Source: CALAMD01 sp035301345 (GTDB taxonomy: Bacteria; Bacillota; Bacilli; Bacillales; Amphibacillaceae). From it: DNA of 8,907 bases. Made by a program: the position numbers and the translations under genes. This document shows, piece after piece, positions 1-6,347 of the stretch. A model generated the notes under the pieces. The model was not told where the DNA came from. It searched no databases and worked only from the letters and a program-made list of their open reading frames with translations. The stretch covers positions 1 through 8,907 of the forward strand of contig DATGUM010000048.1 in NCBI GenBank assembly GCA_035301345.1. Reading direction: 5' to 3'. Every line of letters starts with the position of its first letter. Within the stretch, counting starts at the first letter, position 1.

Positions 1-36
1 CTTCACTTCAAATTAAGAGCCAAGATCAAACAAAAA

Positions 37-80
37 GAATCGTTTTCTCCTGCCGTTTAAACGACAGGAGAAAACGATTC
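37..80 (-). terminator. Long palindromic hairpin, terminator-like on the minus strand
   Basis: The arms GAATCGTTTTCTCCTG (37-52) and CAGGAGAAAACGATTC (65-80) are perfect reverse complements. The region between them contains a further perfect dyad, CGTTTAAACG (54-63), so all 44 nt pair except one C/A position. Read on the minus strand the stem is followed by TTTTTGTTTG, a usable U-tract. On the plus strand the stem is followed by AAAATAAC, with no U-tract. The element therefore looks like a rho-independent terminator for leftward transcription, although no minus-strand gene lies just to its right. It may instead be a rearranged junction, an operator, or the end of an off-window transcription unit. 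Confidence 0.55.
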
Positions 81-151
81 AAAATAACTGAAAATCTTAA
101 CGACTTTAATCAGTCACCAACACTATTTGACAAAGAGCCGAAAAAGAAAGC

Positions 152-538
152 ATGACAAAATCTTATAAAATGGTCGTTTTGAAGTATATGTTAGAAAAAG
201 GAGCTAATAAGTGGTTTGAAGAAACGACACCACAAAAAGTAGCACCTTTTTTCCATCGTTTTTACATGGCAAAAGAATATCGGAAACGTATTGATTTCTC
301 TAGCAAAAATACAAAAGCTTTATGGGTATATAGCGAAGAAAAAACTGCAAAGCTCATCGCTGACATGCCAATGGAAAAGTTTTTAGATAAATATAATCTT
401 ATTTATTTTAAAGATAATAAATTCGGGCTAACATTTATGATCGAGGAAAACGATCAAGAAGTTGTTTATGATTTTACAAAACAAATATGTGAATATAAGT
501 TAAATACTTATTTTGAAAATAAAGGTGAGTTGTTTTAA
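152..538 (+). CDS. C-terminal fragment of a DEAD/DEAH-type helicase (probable remnant)
   Basis: The 128-residue product opens with MTKSYKMVVLKYMLEKG and continues with a VAPFFHRFYMAKEYRKRIDF-like block. A charged segment and ITKQICEYKL-type C-terminal helices follow (DFTKQICEYKLNTYF near residues 107-121). From memory of family sequences this matches the C-terminal region of large superfamily-2 helicases of the type III restriction/DEAD-DEAH kind, which are normally several hundred residues longer. No helicase motifs (Walker A, DExH, motif VI) are present. The start is poorly supported because only a weak purine stretch precedes the ATG. Its own frame is closed by TGA at 128-130, but the frame one base away stays open from position 3 to 148 and ends at TGA 153-155. 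This is what a frameshifted or truncated longer gene would look like. The VanZ-RDD gene follows after 29 nt and may be co-transcribed. Whether the fragment is still translated is unknown. Confidence 0.5.
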   Translation: MTKSYKMVVLKYMLEKGANKWFEETTPQKVAPFFHRFYMAKEYRKRIDFSSKNTKALWVYSEEKTAKLIADMPMEKFLDKYNLIYFKDNKFGLTFMIEENDQEVVYDFTKQICEYKLNTYFENKGELF

Positions 539-567
539 GTTATTCCCACCAAAAAAGGAGCAACCAT

Positions 568-1719
568 ATGACGATATACTCGACACCCATTATATCTGCG
601 ATTGTTGTGTTATTTTTCATTGGCTTGTTCACGGTTATTCCGTGGCTCATTTATAATTATAGAAAATATGGCTACTTAAGTAGCTGGACGACGATTGTTG
701 TTTTTTCGTTTATCTTTTATGCGTTGTCAGCATATTTTCTAGTTATTTTACCATTGCCAGACGTTCGTGATACGTGCGCAATGCAAGGCCCGGATAAGCA
801 GTACTTTCAGTTAATCCCTTTTTACTTTATATATGAAATGGTGCAACAAACTGATGTGACATGGACAGCACCTGCGACGTATATGAATTTGATTCGTCAC
901 GGGTCGTTTTTAACGGCATTTTTAAATGTGCTTATTTTGTTTCCACTCGGTGTTTATTTGAAATATTTCTTCCGAGAAAAGTTTACGATTAAGCGTATGA
1001 TTTTGATTGGTTTTTCCGTGTCGTTATTTTTTGAAGTGACACAAATAACAGGTTTATACGGTATTTATACGTGTCCTTACCGTTTGTTCGATGTAGACGA
1101 CCTTATTTTAAATACGGTAGGATCAGTGTTTGGGTTCGTGATTGCGCCGATTATTTTAGCAATCTTCCCTTCACAAAAAAATGTTGAGGAAAAATCAGCA
1201 CGCGTCTTTAAAGAAGGAACCGTTCGGCCGTTACCACAGTTATTAGCGATAGTCGTTGATTATATCATTGTAAACATCGCATGGACTGTCGTTTCAATGA
1301 TTTTAATGGTTAACCATCCGATTGTTCAGATGTTATTTATTTTAATTGGTATGTTCGTCTTACAATTTATTATGCCACTTGCTACGAAAGGGAGAACGAT
1401 TGGAACGATGATGTTACGTTTTGAAATCGCGCCAGATGGATCAAAACGCTACGCCATGTTAAAGCGTTGGTTTGCGTTAATGTTACCGTGGTTTACTTTT
1501 CAAACGTTTAGCATCGTGAGTCGTTACGGTGTCGTCGATATGAATTCATCATATTATGCATTGTCGACATTTATTCAAGTAGGTTTCTTGCTGTTGATGT
1601 TATTGATCATTTTCGTGTTAGTGATTCACATCTTAATCGTTTTAGTAAGAAAGAGAAGACATCGATTTTATTTTGACGACTTCTCAGGCGTTGTTTCACG
1701 GTATATGCGTGATAAATAG
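568..1719 (+). CDS. VanZ-RDD fusion integral membrane protein
   Basis: This is a 383-residue polytopic membrane protein. An N-terminal VanZ-like domain spans about residues 10-200. It has LPLPDVRD (61-68) after the second hydrophobic segment, FNLIPF-like QLIPFYF (81-87), FFEVTQ (154-159) and FDVDDLILNTVG (174-185), which is the most typical VanZ signature. A C-terminal RDD domain spans about 217-360, with R220 and D231 in its first helix, KGRTIGTMMLRFEI (274-287) and a final hydrophobic segment at 334-360 followed by a basic tail. VanZ proteins are named for a teicoplanin-resistance accessory protein, but most chromosomal members have no proven function; RDD proteins are membrane proteins linked in some cases to transport or osmotic and salt stress. 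The start is well fixed by AAAGGAG at 554-560, 7 nt before the ATG. Transcription ends at the hairpin just downstream. The role is inferred to be in the envelope; the substrate is unknown. Confidence 0.85.
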   Translation: MTIYSTPIISAIVVLFFIGLFTVIPWLIYNYRKYGYLSSWTTIVVFSFIFYALSAYFLVILPLPDVRDTCAMQGPDKQYFQLIPFYFIYEMVQQTDVTWTAPATYMNLIRHGSFLTAFLNVLILFPLGVYLKYFFREKFTIKRMILIGFSVSLFFEVTQITGLYGIYTCPYRLFDVDDLILNTVGSVFGFVIAPIILAIFPSQKNVEEKSARVFKEGTVRPLPQLLAIVVDYIIVNIAWTVVSMILMVNHPIVQMLFILIGMFVLQFIMPLATKGRTIGTMMLRFEIAPDGSKRYAMLKRWFALMLPWFTFQTFSIVSRYGVVDMNSSYYALSTFIQVGFLLLMLLIIFVLVIHILIVLVRKRRHRFYFDDFSGVVSRYMRDK

Positions 1720-1727
1720 ATAAATAT

Positions 1728-1790
1728 AAAAAGCATTTAAACGGGAACTTTTCTTTTGGTAAAAAGTTAAGTCGTTTAAATGCTTTTTTT
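1728..1790. terminator. Bidirectional rho-independent terminator between convergent genes
   Basis: An outer stem pairs AAAAAGCATTTAAACG (1728-1743) with CGTTTAAATGCTTTTT (1773-1788), and the run of Ts continues to 1790. An inner stem pairs AACTTTT (1746-1752) with AAAAGTT (1762-1768). The plus strand has a seven-T tract after the stem. The minus strand has its own T-tract where the plus strand shows AAAAA at 1728-1732. It serves the VanZ-RDD gene from the left and the regulator gene from the right, whose stop codon starts 2 nt away. Confidence 0.9.
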
Positions 1791-1791
1791 G

Positions 1792-2313
1792 TTAAGGAAT
1801 AATCGTTAATCCGATCGTTCGCTTTTCTTTGTTCGTGTTAGATTTATGATAGTATTTTTTCATCAGTTCGTTCAATTCATTTTGTAATGCATGAAATTCA
1901 TCTGTATCTAAGTGTAAGTCAGCAATTGTAAAGGAAGATACATCTGATTTACTTTCATCTAATTGATACAAGTAATCTTCATACATGTTTGTGAGTAGTA
2001 GTTGATAATAAGAGTAGAAATTTAATTTATCGGCAGGTGAGTAAGAATTCCATTCTTCGGGGTTGATTTGTGCATTTTCTTCGTTTAAAACATAATATTT
2101 TTCGGTCACTGCGCGAATTTTTTCTTCTTTTATTACTTGGATAATATTCTCTTCTTCTAACACTTTAATATGTCTGTACAGAGTAGCTTGTGGAACGTCT
2201 TTAATAACTTTTACCATTTGTAGAGGTGTCAGTCCATTTGTTCGTTGGCTCATCAATGAGCGAACGATTTTCATCCGAACAGGATGTAGTAAAATATCAG
2301 CTTTATGACTCAA
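1792..2313 (-). CDS. ArsR-like winged helix-turn-helix transcriptional regulator
   Basis: The 173-residue cytoplasmic protein has an N-terminal winged helix-turn-helix (about residues 5-75): HPVRMKIVRSL opens helix 1, GLTPLQMVKVI forms the second helix, PQATLYRHIKVLEEENII (41-58) is the recognition helix, and a basic wing EEKIRAVTEKYYVL follows. This is the HTH_20/ArsR-like pattern. The C-terminal half (about 90-155) is helical, aromatic-rich (FYSYYQLLL) and ends in a heptad-like stretch DEFHALQNELNELMKKY. It probably dimerises and may bind an effector. There is no cysteine in the protein, so it is not a thiol-based metal sensor of classical ArsR type. The start is TTG, chosen because AAGGAGG (2320-2326, minus strand) sits 6 nt upstream. 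It is divergent from the serine hydrolase, and a dyad overlaps its own predicted promoter, suggesting autoregulation and control of the hydrolase. The effector is unknown. Confidence 0.85.
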   Translation of the reverse strand: MSHKADILLHPVRMKIVRSLMSQRTNGLTPLQMVKVIKDVPQATLYRHIKVLEEENIIQVIKEEKIRAVTEKYYVLNEENAQINPEEWNSYSPADKLNFYSYYQLLLTNMYEDYLYQLDESKSDVSSFTIADLHLDTDEFHALQNELNELMKKYYHKSNTNKEKRTIGLTIIP

Positions 2314-2332
2314 AGGAATCCTCCTTACGCAA

Positions 2333-2361
2333 AGTATACTATTTTAACTTTATATTATCAG
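2333..2361 (-). promoter_or_regulatory. Candidate sigma-A promoter of the regulator gene
   Basis: On the minus strand, CTGATA (2356-2361) is followed after 17 nt by TATACT (2333-2338). The -35 matches TTGACA at four of six positions. The dyad at 2353-2372 covers the -35 box. Transcription would start around 2326, at or next to the Shine-Dalgarno sequence, which is an unusually short leader and lowers confidence. Confidence 0.4.
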
Positions 2362-2372
2362 AAACGATAATA
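2353..2372. promoter_or_regulatory. Candidate operator 1 (TATTATC-N6-GATAATA dyad)
   Basis: The perfect inverted half-sites TATTATC (2353-2359) and GATAATA (2366-2372) are separated by AGAAAC. They overlap the predicted -35 region of the regulator gene. The same half-site and the same 6-nt spacing recur at 2410-2429 next to the hydrolase gene, so both are likely bound by one protein. The divergently encoded winged-helix regulator is the obvious candidate. Confidence 0.55.
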
Positions 2373-2383
2373 AATAAAAAGAT

Positions 2384-2413
2384 TTGCTATTTCTGTTTTA
2401 TTAATGTTATATT
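2384..2413 (+). promoter_or_regulatory. Candidate sigma-A promoter of the serine hydrolase gene
   Basis: TTGCTA (2384-2389) and TATATT (2408-2413) are separated by 18 nt. Transcription would start near 2420, inside the 28-bp dyad and about 30 nt before the ATG at 2451. The -10 box overlaps the left arm of that dyad, an arrangement expected for repression by steric exclusion. Confidence 0.5.
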
Positions 2414-2436
2414 ATCATTATTGATAATGATAATAT
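2409..2436. promoter_or_regulatory. Candidate operator 2 (28-bp perfect dyad)
   Basis: ATATTATCATTAT (2409-2421) and ATAATGATAATAT (2424-2436) are perfect 13-nt inverted repeats around a TG centre. Inside it, TATTATC-N6-GATAATG (2410-2429) repeats the pattern of operator 1, and a further GATAATA (2429-2435) adds a half-site. It overlaps the -10 and start region of the hydrolase promoter. The GATAAT hexamers also recall Fur boxes, but the order here (two ATTAT(C/T) followed by two GATAAT) differs from the GATAAT-GATAAT-ATTATC order of the classical Fur consensus. Control by the neighbouring regulator is therefore preferred, with Fur as the alternative. Confidence 0.65.
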
Positions 2437-2450
2437 TAAGGAGTGATTGT

Positions 2451-4343
2451 ATGAAAAGAATGTTACTCATATTCATAATAATAATGTTCGTTAATCCGTT
2501 ACACATATTAGCTTCAGATCGAAGTCTTCCTTCGGATAAGCCTCTATCTGAAGTAGAAGAAAGTGTCGAAGCGTTAATGAATCAATATGTTGGTAAAGAG
2601 AAAGATATCCCTGGGGCAGCTATTGTTATTATTCAAGACGGGCAAGTTGTGCTCGAGAAGGGATACGGATTTTCAGATATTAAACGTAATCAAGAAGTGA
2701 ATCCTAAGCAAACAATTTTTGAAGCTGCCTCGATATCAAAGGTATATACGTGGAGTGCAGTTATGCAACTTGTAGAAGAGGGAATGATTGATTTAGATAC
2801 AGACATTAAAGAGTACTTACCTAATAATTATTTAAATGTAACATACGATGATCCGATAACGATGCGTCATTTAATGAATCATCAAGCAGGGTTTGAAGAT
2901 AAAGCAGCTCATCTGATGACAGAAAATCCAGATGAAATTATTCCGTTAAATGAATTACTTTCGCAAAAAAACAATCCACCTAAGCAAATAAATAAGCCGG
3001 GAGAAGTGACTGCTTATTCGAATTATAGTACATCTTTGGCAGGTTATATTGTTGAGCGTGGATCTGGAGAGGATTTTGCTGAATATATGCAGACAAAGGT
3101 GCTTGATCCACTTGACGCGAAATATTCGACCTTTCGCGCGAACTATAGCGACGTGGAAACTATAATAGAAAATAAAAGTATTGGCTATGAACCGACTAAA
3201 GGAACATTTAAGGAAGTGCCACCAATTTATGTAAATGATGAGCCGGCAGGTGCTTTAAATACAACCATTGAAGATATGGGGCACTTTATACTCGCTCACT
3301 TAGGGTCTGAGGACTATGCGCTGTTCAACAATGATCAAACGAGACAAGATATGCATAAAGAAACGTTCCAAGAAATAGATAGACCTTCTGTTAATGCGCA
3401 TGGCTTTTGGGAGCGACGTGTTAATGATCAGCGTGTACTCGAACATGGTGGTAACTCGCTTGGGTTTACAACATACTTAGCACTCGTTCCAGAAGAAAAT
3501 TTTGGTTTTGCGATATTAACGAATGTTGCAAATGATCATTCAGGGTTGCGCAATGATTTAGTTGATCTGTTGATTGGCGAACAAGATCATCAGGAATTGA
3601 TGCCTAGTCATAATGATGAAGCTGTTGAAGGTACTTATCGTCCGGTCAGTATTGAGAGTAATTTCCTGAAAACTTTGCAAATCTTAAGCAATCAAGATGT
3701 AACGATTGAGAAGAATGATGCAGGTGGTATTTTAATGCATACTGCAGTAGATTCTAAGCCTATTCAATATACAGAGACTGAGCCCTTAACATATGAGCGT
3801 GTAAGTGAAGATGTTCCTTTCATGGAAAAGGTTGGTCTGGATCAAAGTAACATTTATTTTAACGTAGACGATGAAGGTTATGTAAAAAACATGACGTTTA
3901 GTACGATGAATGATTACTTGCCTGTTCATATAATGGATAGCGTAAATGTAAACTTAATCATTTTAGGCGTTAGTACGATTGCATTTATCGTTAGTTTGTT
4001 TTCCGGATTGATTCAGTGGATAAGGAAGAAAAAACAGGTAAATAAAAATATTCATTATTCTACGGGTGCTATCCTTTTATCAGTGTGTGGATTAATTGTC
4101 ATTATTAACACGGTTATCTTGTTTACACGATTTTCGATGGATCCGTTTGAAAGCACTGAAAGTTTTACTATCCATCTATGGATTAATTGGTTATTTCCAC
4201 TAGGGTTTATCTTAAGTAGTGTCATGATTTACAAGGAGTTGGCAAATATCACTTCGGTTCGCAAGGGGTTCAGAATCTTTTTATTAATTATTAGTGTAGC
4301 GTTTATATTTTTCATGTTTAATTTTCATTTGCTCGGTATATAA
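2451..4343 (+). CDS. Beta-lactamase-fold serine hydrolase (S12-type) with C-terminal membrane domain
   Basis: The protein has 630 residues. An N-terminal signal peptide (about 1-21, ending ILA-S) is followed by an extracytoplasmic penicillin-binding/class C beta-lactamase domain (about 33-375). All three catalytic motifs are visible: S94-I-S-K97 (SxxK), Y189-S-N191 (YxN) and H332-G-G334 (the KTG-equivalent HGG). A beta-rich linker (about 390-490) leads to four hydrophobic segments near 501-520, 538-558, 575-594 and 607-626, which anchor it in the membrane. Family members are D,D-peptidases, esterases, beta-lactamases or D-amino-acid peptidases, so the substrate cannot be assigned; an external peptide or cell-wall substrate is inferred. 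The start at 2451 is chosen over upstream in-frame codons because AAGGAG (2438-2443) lies 7 nt before it and a signal peptide follows. The in-frame extension upstream is antisense to the regulator gene. Expression is probably controlled by the divergent regulator through the dyads. No clear terminator follows. Confidence 0.88.
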   Translation: MKRMLLIFIIIMFVNPLHILASDRSLPSDKPLSEVEESVEALMNQYVGKEKDIPGAAIVIIQDGQVVLEKGYGFSDIKRNQEVNPKQTIFEAASISKVYTWSAVMQLVEEGMIDLDTDIKEYLPNNYLNVTYDDPITMRHLMNHQAGFEDKAAHLMTENPDEIIPLNELLSQKNNPPKQINKPGEVTAYSNYSTSLAGYIVERGSGEDFAEYMQTKVLDPLDAKYSTFRANYSDVETIIENKSIGYEPTKGTFKEVPPIYVNDEPAGALNTTIEDMGHFILAHLGSEDYALFNNDQTRQDMHKETFQEIDRPSVNAHGFWERRVNDQRVLEHGGNSLGFTTYLALVPEENFGFAILTNVANDHSGLRNDLVDLLIGEQDHQELMPSHNDEAVEGTYRPVSIESNFLKTLQILSNQDVTIEKNDAGGILMHTAVDSKPIQYTETEPLTYERVSEDVPFMEKVGLDQSNIYFNVDDEGYVKNMTFSTMNDYLPVHIMDSVNVNLIILGVSTIAFIVSLFSGLIQWIRKKKQVNKNIHYSTGAILLSVCGLIVIINTVILFTRFSMDPFESTESFTIHLWINWLFPLGFILSSVMIYKELANITSVRKGFRIFLLIISVAFIFFMFNFHLLGI

Positions 4344-4371
4344 TCATTCATTTTCAACAAACATTTGTTGT

Positions 4372-4467
4372 GATACGATAAAGGCAAGGAAAGCATATAA
4401 AGTCCCTTAATGTGCTGATGATCAAGTAGTGACAGACATTGCGGAATGGATATTTGCGAATCATTAA
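4372..4467 (+). pseudogene. Possible decayed tail of an alpha/beta hydrolase-like gene
   Basis: In the frame of 4372 the DNA reads KAYKVP, then a stop (4408-4410), then CADDQVVTDIAEWIFANH and a TAA at 4465-4467. The pieces recall the VP-T-L-x-x-G-x-x-D-x-x-V strand near the end of alpha/beta hydrolases followed by a closing helix, as if an internal stretch had been lost. No start codon or ribosome binding site belongs to it. The rest of the 133-nt gap holds only a 7-bp inverted repeat, CAACAAA/TTTGTTG (4355-4370), without a T-tract. The identification is speculative. Confidence 0.2.
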
Positions 4468-4476
4468 ATAGAGAGA

Positions 4477-4770
4477 GTGACGATTATTTTTAAAAACTTT
4501 TTTGACTCATCTGTACCATTTATCATTGTCAAATCAATGTTTGCTTTTGGAACGATTATGTTTTGTTTATTAGCTGTTTTTATTCATATGGATTTATTAG
4601 CATATGGCTTAATGGGAGCGGGCTTGCTCGTCTTAACATCCGGGATTGAAAGGAAAGTAGAGAAGAATGAAACGAAAACATTAATTGTCGCTATCGTAGC
4701 GGCGTTAATCTTCTTTATGATGGCGCGTTATACGTTAGTGACAGCTGATTATAATTATATCAATAGGTGA
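4477..4770 (+). CDS. Small three-helix membrane protein, DUF3953-like
   Basis: This 97-residue protein has three hydrophobic segments, about residues 13-37, 39-57 and 68-87, with a charged connector ERKVEKNETK (58-67) between the second and third. The layout, with a glycine-rich second helix (YGLMGAGLLVL) and charged loop, resembles the small DUF3953 membrane proteins of bacilli; that link is from memory and weak. The start is GTG at 4477, the only upstream option because the frame closes at TAA 4465-4467. The purine run AGAGAGA directly before it is a poor, too-close ribosome binding site. The alternative is ATG at 4537 (residue 21), which would remove part of the first helix and also lacks a good site. 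The CPBP protease gene starts 18 nt after its stop, so the two are probably one transcript. Function unknown. Confidence 0.65.
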   Translation: MTIIFKNFFDSSVPFIIVKSMFAFGTIMFCLLAVFIHMDLLAYGLMGAGLLVLTSGIERKVEKNETKTLIVAIVAALIFFMMARYTLVTADYNYINR

Positions 4771-4788
4771 AAGTGAGATGTTTTTTTA

Positions 4789-5559
4789 ATGAATGGTTGG
4801 CGGATAAAGCTCGTTCTGTTTTTAACAATTATAAATGTTATCGGTATGTTAGCAATTATACCGTACCAGTTATCATTGATGGAGAGTCAGCCAGATGTTG
4901 TTGATATTCCTGACTCTGTCATTATTATGATAAATACTGCTACACAATCAGTTATTACGTTCGTATTGATTCTACTCGGTTTACGTATGCAACAAGCGAC
5001 AGACTTTAGTGTGTCGCTGTTAGAATCTTTCGTTTACCGAACGAAAAAGGCACGTTTATCAAAAAAGTGGCTCATACATAGCATTGTTATTGCGCTTATT
5101 GGGGGCCTAGTCGTTATTTTATTAGACGTATTTGTCTTTCAATCGTTAATGGGTGAAGCGGTTGAACAGCCTCCTAGTCCAAGTTGGTGGCAAGGTCTGT
5201 TAGCGGCGCTTTATGGTGGGATAAATGAAGAGATATTACTCCGTTTATTCGGTATGACACTCATCGTTTGGTTGCTCGCAAAAATAGCGAAAAAGGAAAG
5301 GAGCGAAATTCCGAACAGCTTTTATTACATAGCTATTATTATCACGTCAGTATTATTCGGATTAGGCCACTTACCAGCAACGTCAATCGCTTTTGGTGGG
5401 TTAAATGAATGGCTAATTATCAGGGCCATTGCTTTAAATGGATTGATGGGAGTTATATTCGGTTATTTATATTGGCGCAGAGGCCTGTTTTATGCCATTA
5501 TCGCGCATATGTCGGCAGACGTTTTATTGCACGGCTTAATTGTGCCACTTTTGCAATGA
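4789..5559 (+). CDS. CPBP-family intramembrane metalloprotease (CAAX protease-like)
   Basis: This is a 256-residue membrane protein with hydrophobic segments near 6-26, 43-65, 97-118, 150-165, 178-196 and 210-228. The CPBP/Abi signature lies in the C-terminal half: E147-E148-I-L-L-R152 (EExxxR), F190-G-L-G-H194 (FxxxH) and H240-M-S-A-D244 (HxxxN/D). These are the predicted metal-binding and catalytic residues, so the enzyme looks intact. Family members include eukaryotic Rce1-type CAAX proteases. In Gram-positive bacteria many occur near bacteriocin genes as immunity proteins or in envelope stress loci, but no bacteriocin gene is visible here. The start at 4789 is the only possible upstream ATG because the frame closes at 4774-4776. 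Its ribosome binding site is weak (GTGAG, with a T-rich spacer about 11 nt long), so translation may depend on coupling to the small membrane protein upstream. It converges on the hydrolase gene to the right, with 12 nt between stops and no terminator hairpin. Confidence 0.85.
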   Translation: MNGWRIKLVLFLTIINVIGMLAIIPYQLSLMESQPDVVDIPDSVIIMINTATQSVITFVLILLGLRMQQATDFSVSLLESFVYRTKKARLSKKWLIHSIVIALIGGLVVILLDVFVFQSLMGEAVEQPPSPSWWQGLLAALYGGINEEILLRLFGMTLIVWLLAKIAKKERSEIPNSFYYIAIIITSVLFGLGHLPATSIAFGGLNEWLIIRAIALNGLMGVIFGYLYWRRGLFYAIIAHMSADVLLHGLIVPLLQ

Positions 5560-5571
5560 ATCTAAGTGCTT

Positions 5572-6342
5572 TTATACGTTATAGAATGTTTTCGTATTTT
5601 GATAAAGCTGTTCATACACATGATTTATATCCATTTGCTTAATGGCGGCAATTTTCTCTATTGCTGGATGAATCATCTGTGGATGGGTAAGTTTTGAAGC
5701 GAATGGTCCGTCAAATGCCCACGGGCCATCTGTTTCAACGAGCATGTGCTTGAGTGGTACTTGATCAACGATTTGTTGAATCTCTTCTTCATAACAAACG
5801 TCAGGTGTTATCGATATGACGTGTCCATTAGCAACGATTCGGTCAAGCGTCTTTTCATCGCCTTTAAACCAATGGAAGTGAGCACGTTTTATATGATATT
5901 TTTCTAATAATTTACAAGCGATTGGCGCATCTTCATAAACAGCATGTAAGACAATTGGCAACTTCAAATGCGCGGCTAATTGAACGAATGTTTCGAGTAA
6001 CTTGATATATGGTTCGTTATTTATTTGCGGGTTATCTTTTCGCAAATAATAAGGAAGACCGACTTCACCAATGCCAATGATATTATGTTTGTTTTCATGA
6101 ATTAAGCTTATGATACGGATCAGCTCTTTATCACTTGGTAGTGCTTGCTCAGGGTGAAAGCCAATCGCAACTTTCACATTTTCATGTTCTTGAGCAAGCC
6201 GTAAATTTTCAACGGCAGATAAGTAGTCGTTAGAAACAGATATTAACACTTCAATCTGATAATCACGGAGTTCATTAACAATCCTCCGCTGATCGCGTGC
6301 TTTATACATATCTAAATGAATGTGAGAATCGATGACTAACAT
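5572..6342 (-). CDS. TatD-family metal-dependent hydrolase
   Basis: The 256-residue cytoplasmic TIM-barrel amidohydrolase has the TatD metal ligands in order: H7-I-H9 in DSHIHLD, E93 in GIGEVGLP, H133 in VLHA, H157 in the HWFKG version of the family's HCFSG motif, and D205 in VETDGP. Characterised TatD enzymes are metal-dependent 3'-5' exonucleases or DNases with roles proposed in DNA repair and quality control; others have been shown to act as D-aminoacyl-tRNA or peptide hydrolases. The substrate here is not inferable. The start is placed at ATG 6342 rather than the in-frame GTG at 6351, because that GTG overlaps the Shine-Dalgarno sequence AAGGAG (6351-6356, minus strand), which is spaced 8 nt from the ATG. 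The stop codon of the upstream lipoprotein (6348-6350) lies between the two, so translation is probably coupled. It is the last gene of the three-gene minus-strand unit. Confidence 0.88.
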   Translation of the reverse strand: MLVIDSHIHLDMYKARDQRRIVNELRDYQIEVLISVSNDYLSAVENLRLAQEHENVKVAIGFHPEQALPSDKELIRIISLIHENKHNIIGIGEVGLPYYLRKDNPQINNEPYIKLLETFVQLAAHLKLPIVLHAVYEDAPIACKLLEKYHIKRAHFHWFKGDEKTLDRIVANGHVISITPDVCYEEEIQQIVDQVPLKHMLVETDGPWAFDGPFASKLTHPQMIHPAIEKIAAIKQMDINHVYEQLYQNTKTFYNV

Positions 6343-6347
6343 CGTAA

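Noticed and set aside
127..169. TTGACA (127-132) with TATAAA (164-169) as a promoter
   Set aside because: The spacing is 31 nt, far outside the usable range, and the second box lies inside the coding region.
2409..2436. A canonical Fur box
   Set aside because: GATAAT hexamers are present, but their order and orientation differ from the classical consensus, and the same spaced dyad recurs at the regulator's own promoter. Kept only as an alternative.
2226..2450. In-frame N-terminal extension of the serine hydrolase
   Set aside because: It runs antisense through the regulator gene and the operators, has no ribosome binding site, and would bury the signal peptide internally. The ATG at 2451 has AAGGAG 7 nt upstream.
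4355..4370. CAACAAA/TTTGTTG inverted repeat as a terminator of the serine hydrolase gene
   Set aside because: The stem is short and AT-rich, with a two-nt loop and no T-tract after it.
5409..5642. Plus-strand ORF overlapping the end of the CPBP protease gene
   Set aside because: It is an alternate-frame shadow of the CPBP gene that runs into the antisense of the TatD gene, with no ribosome binding site or domain.
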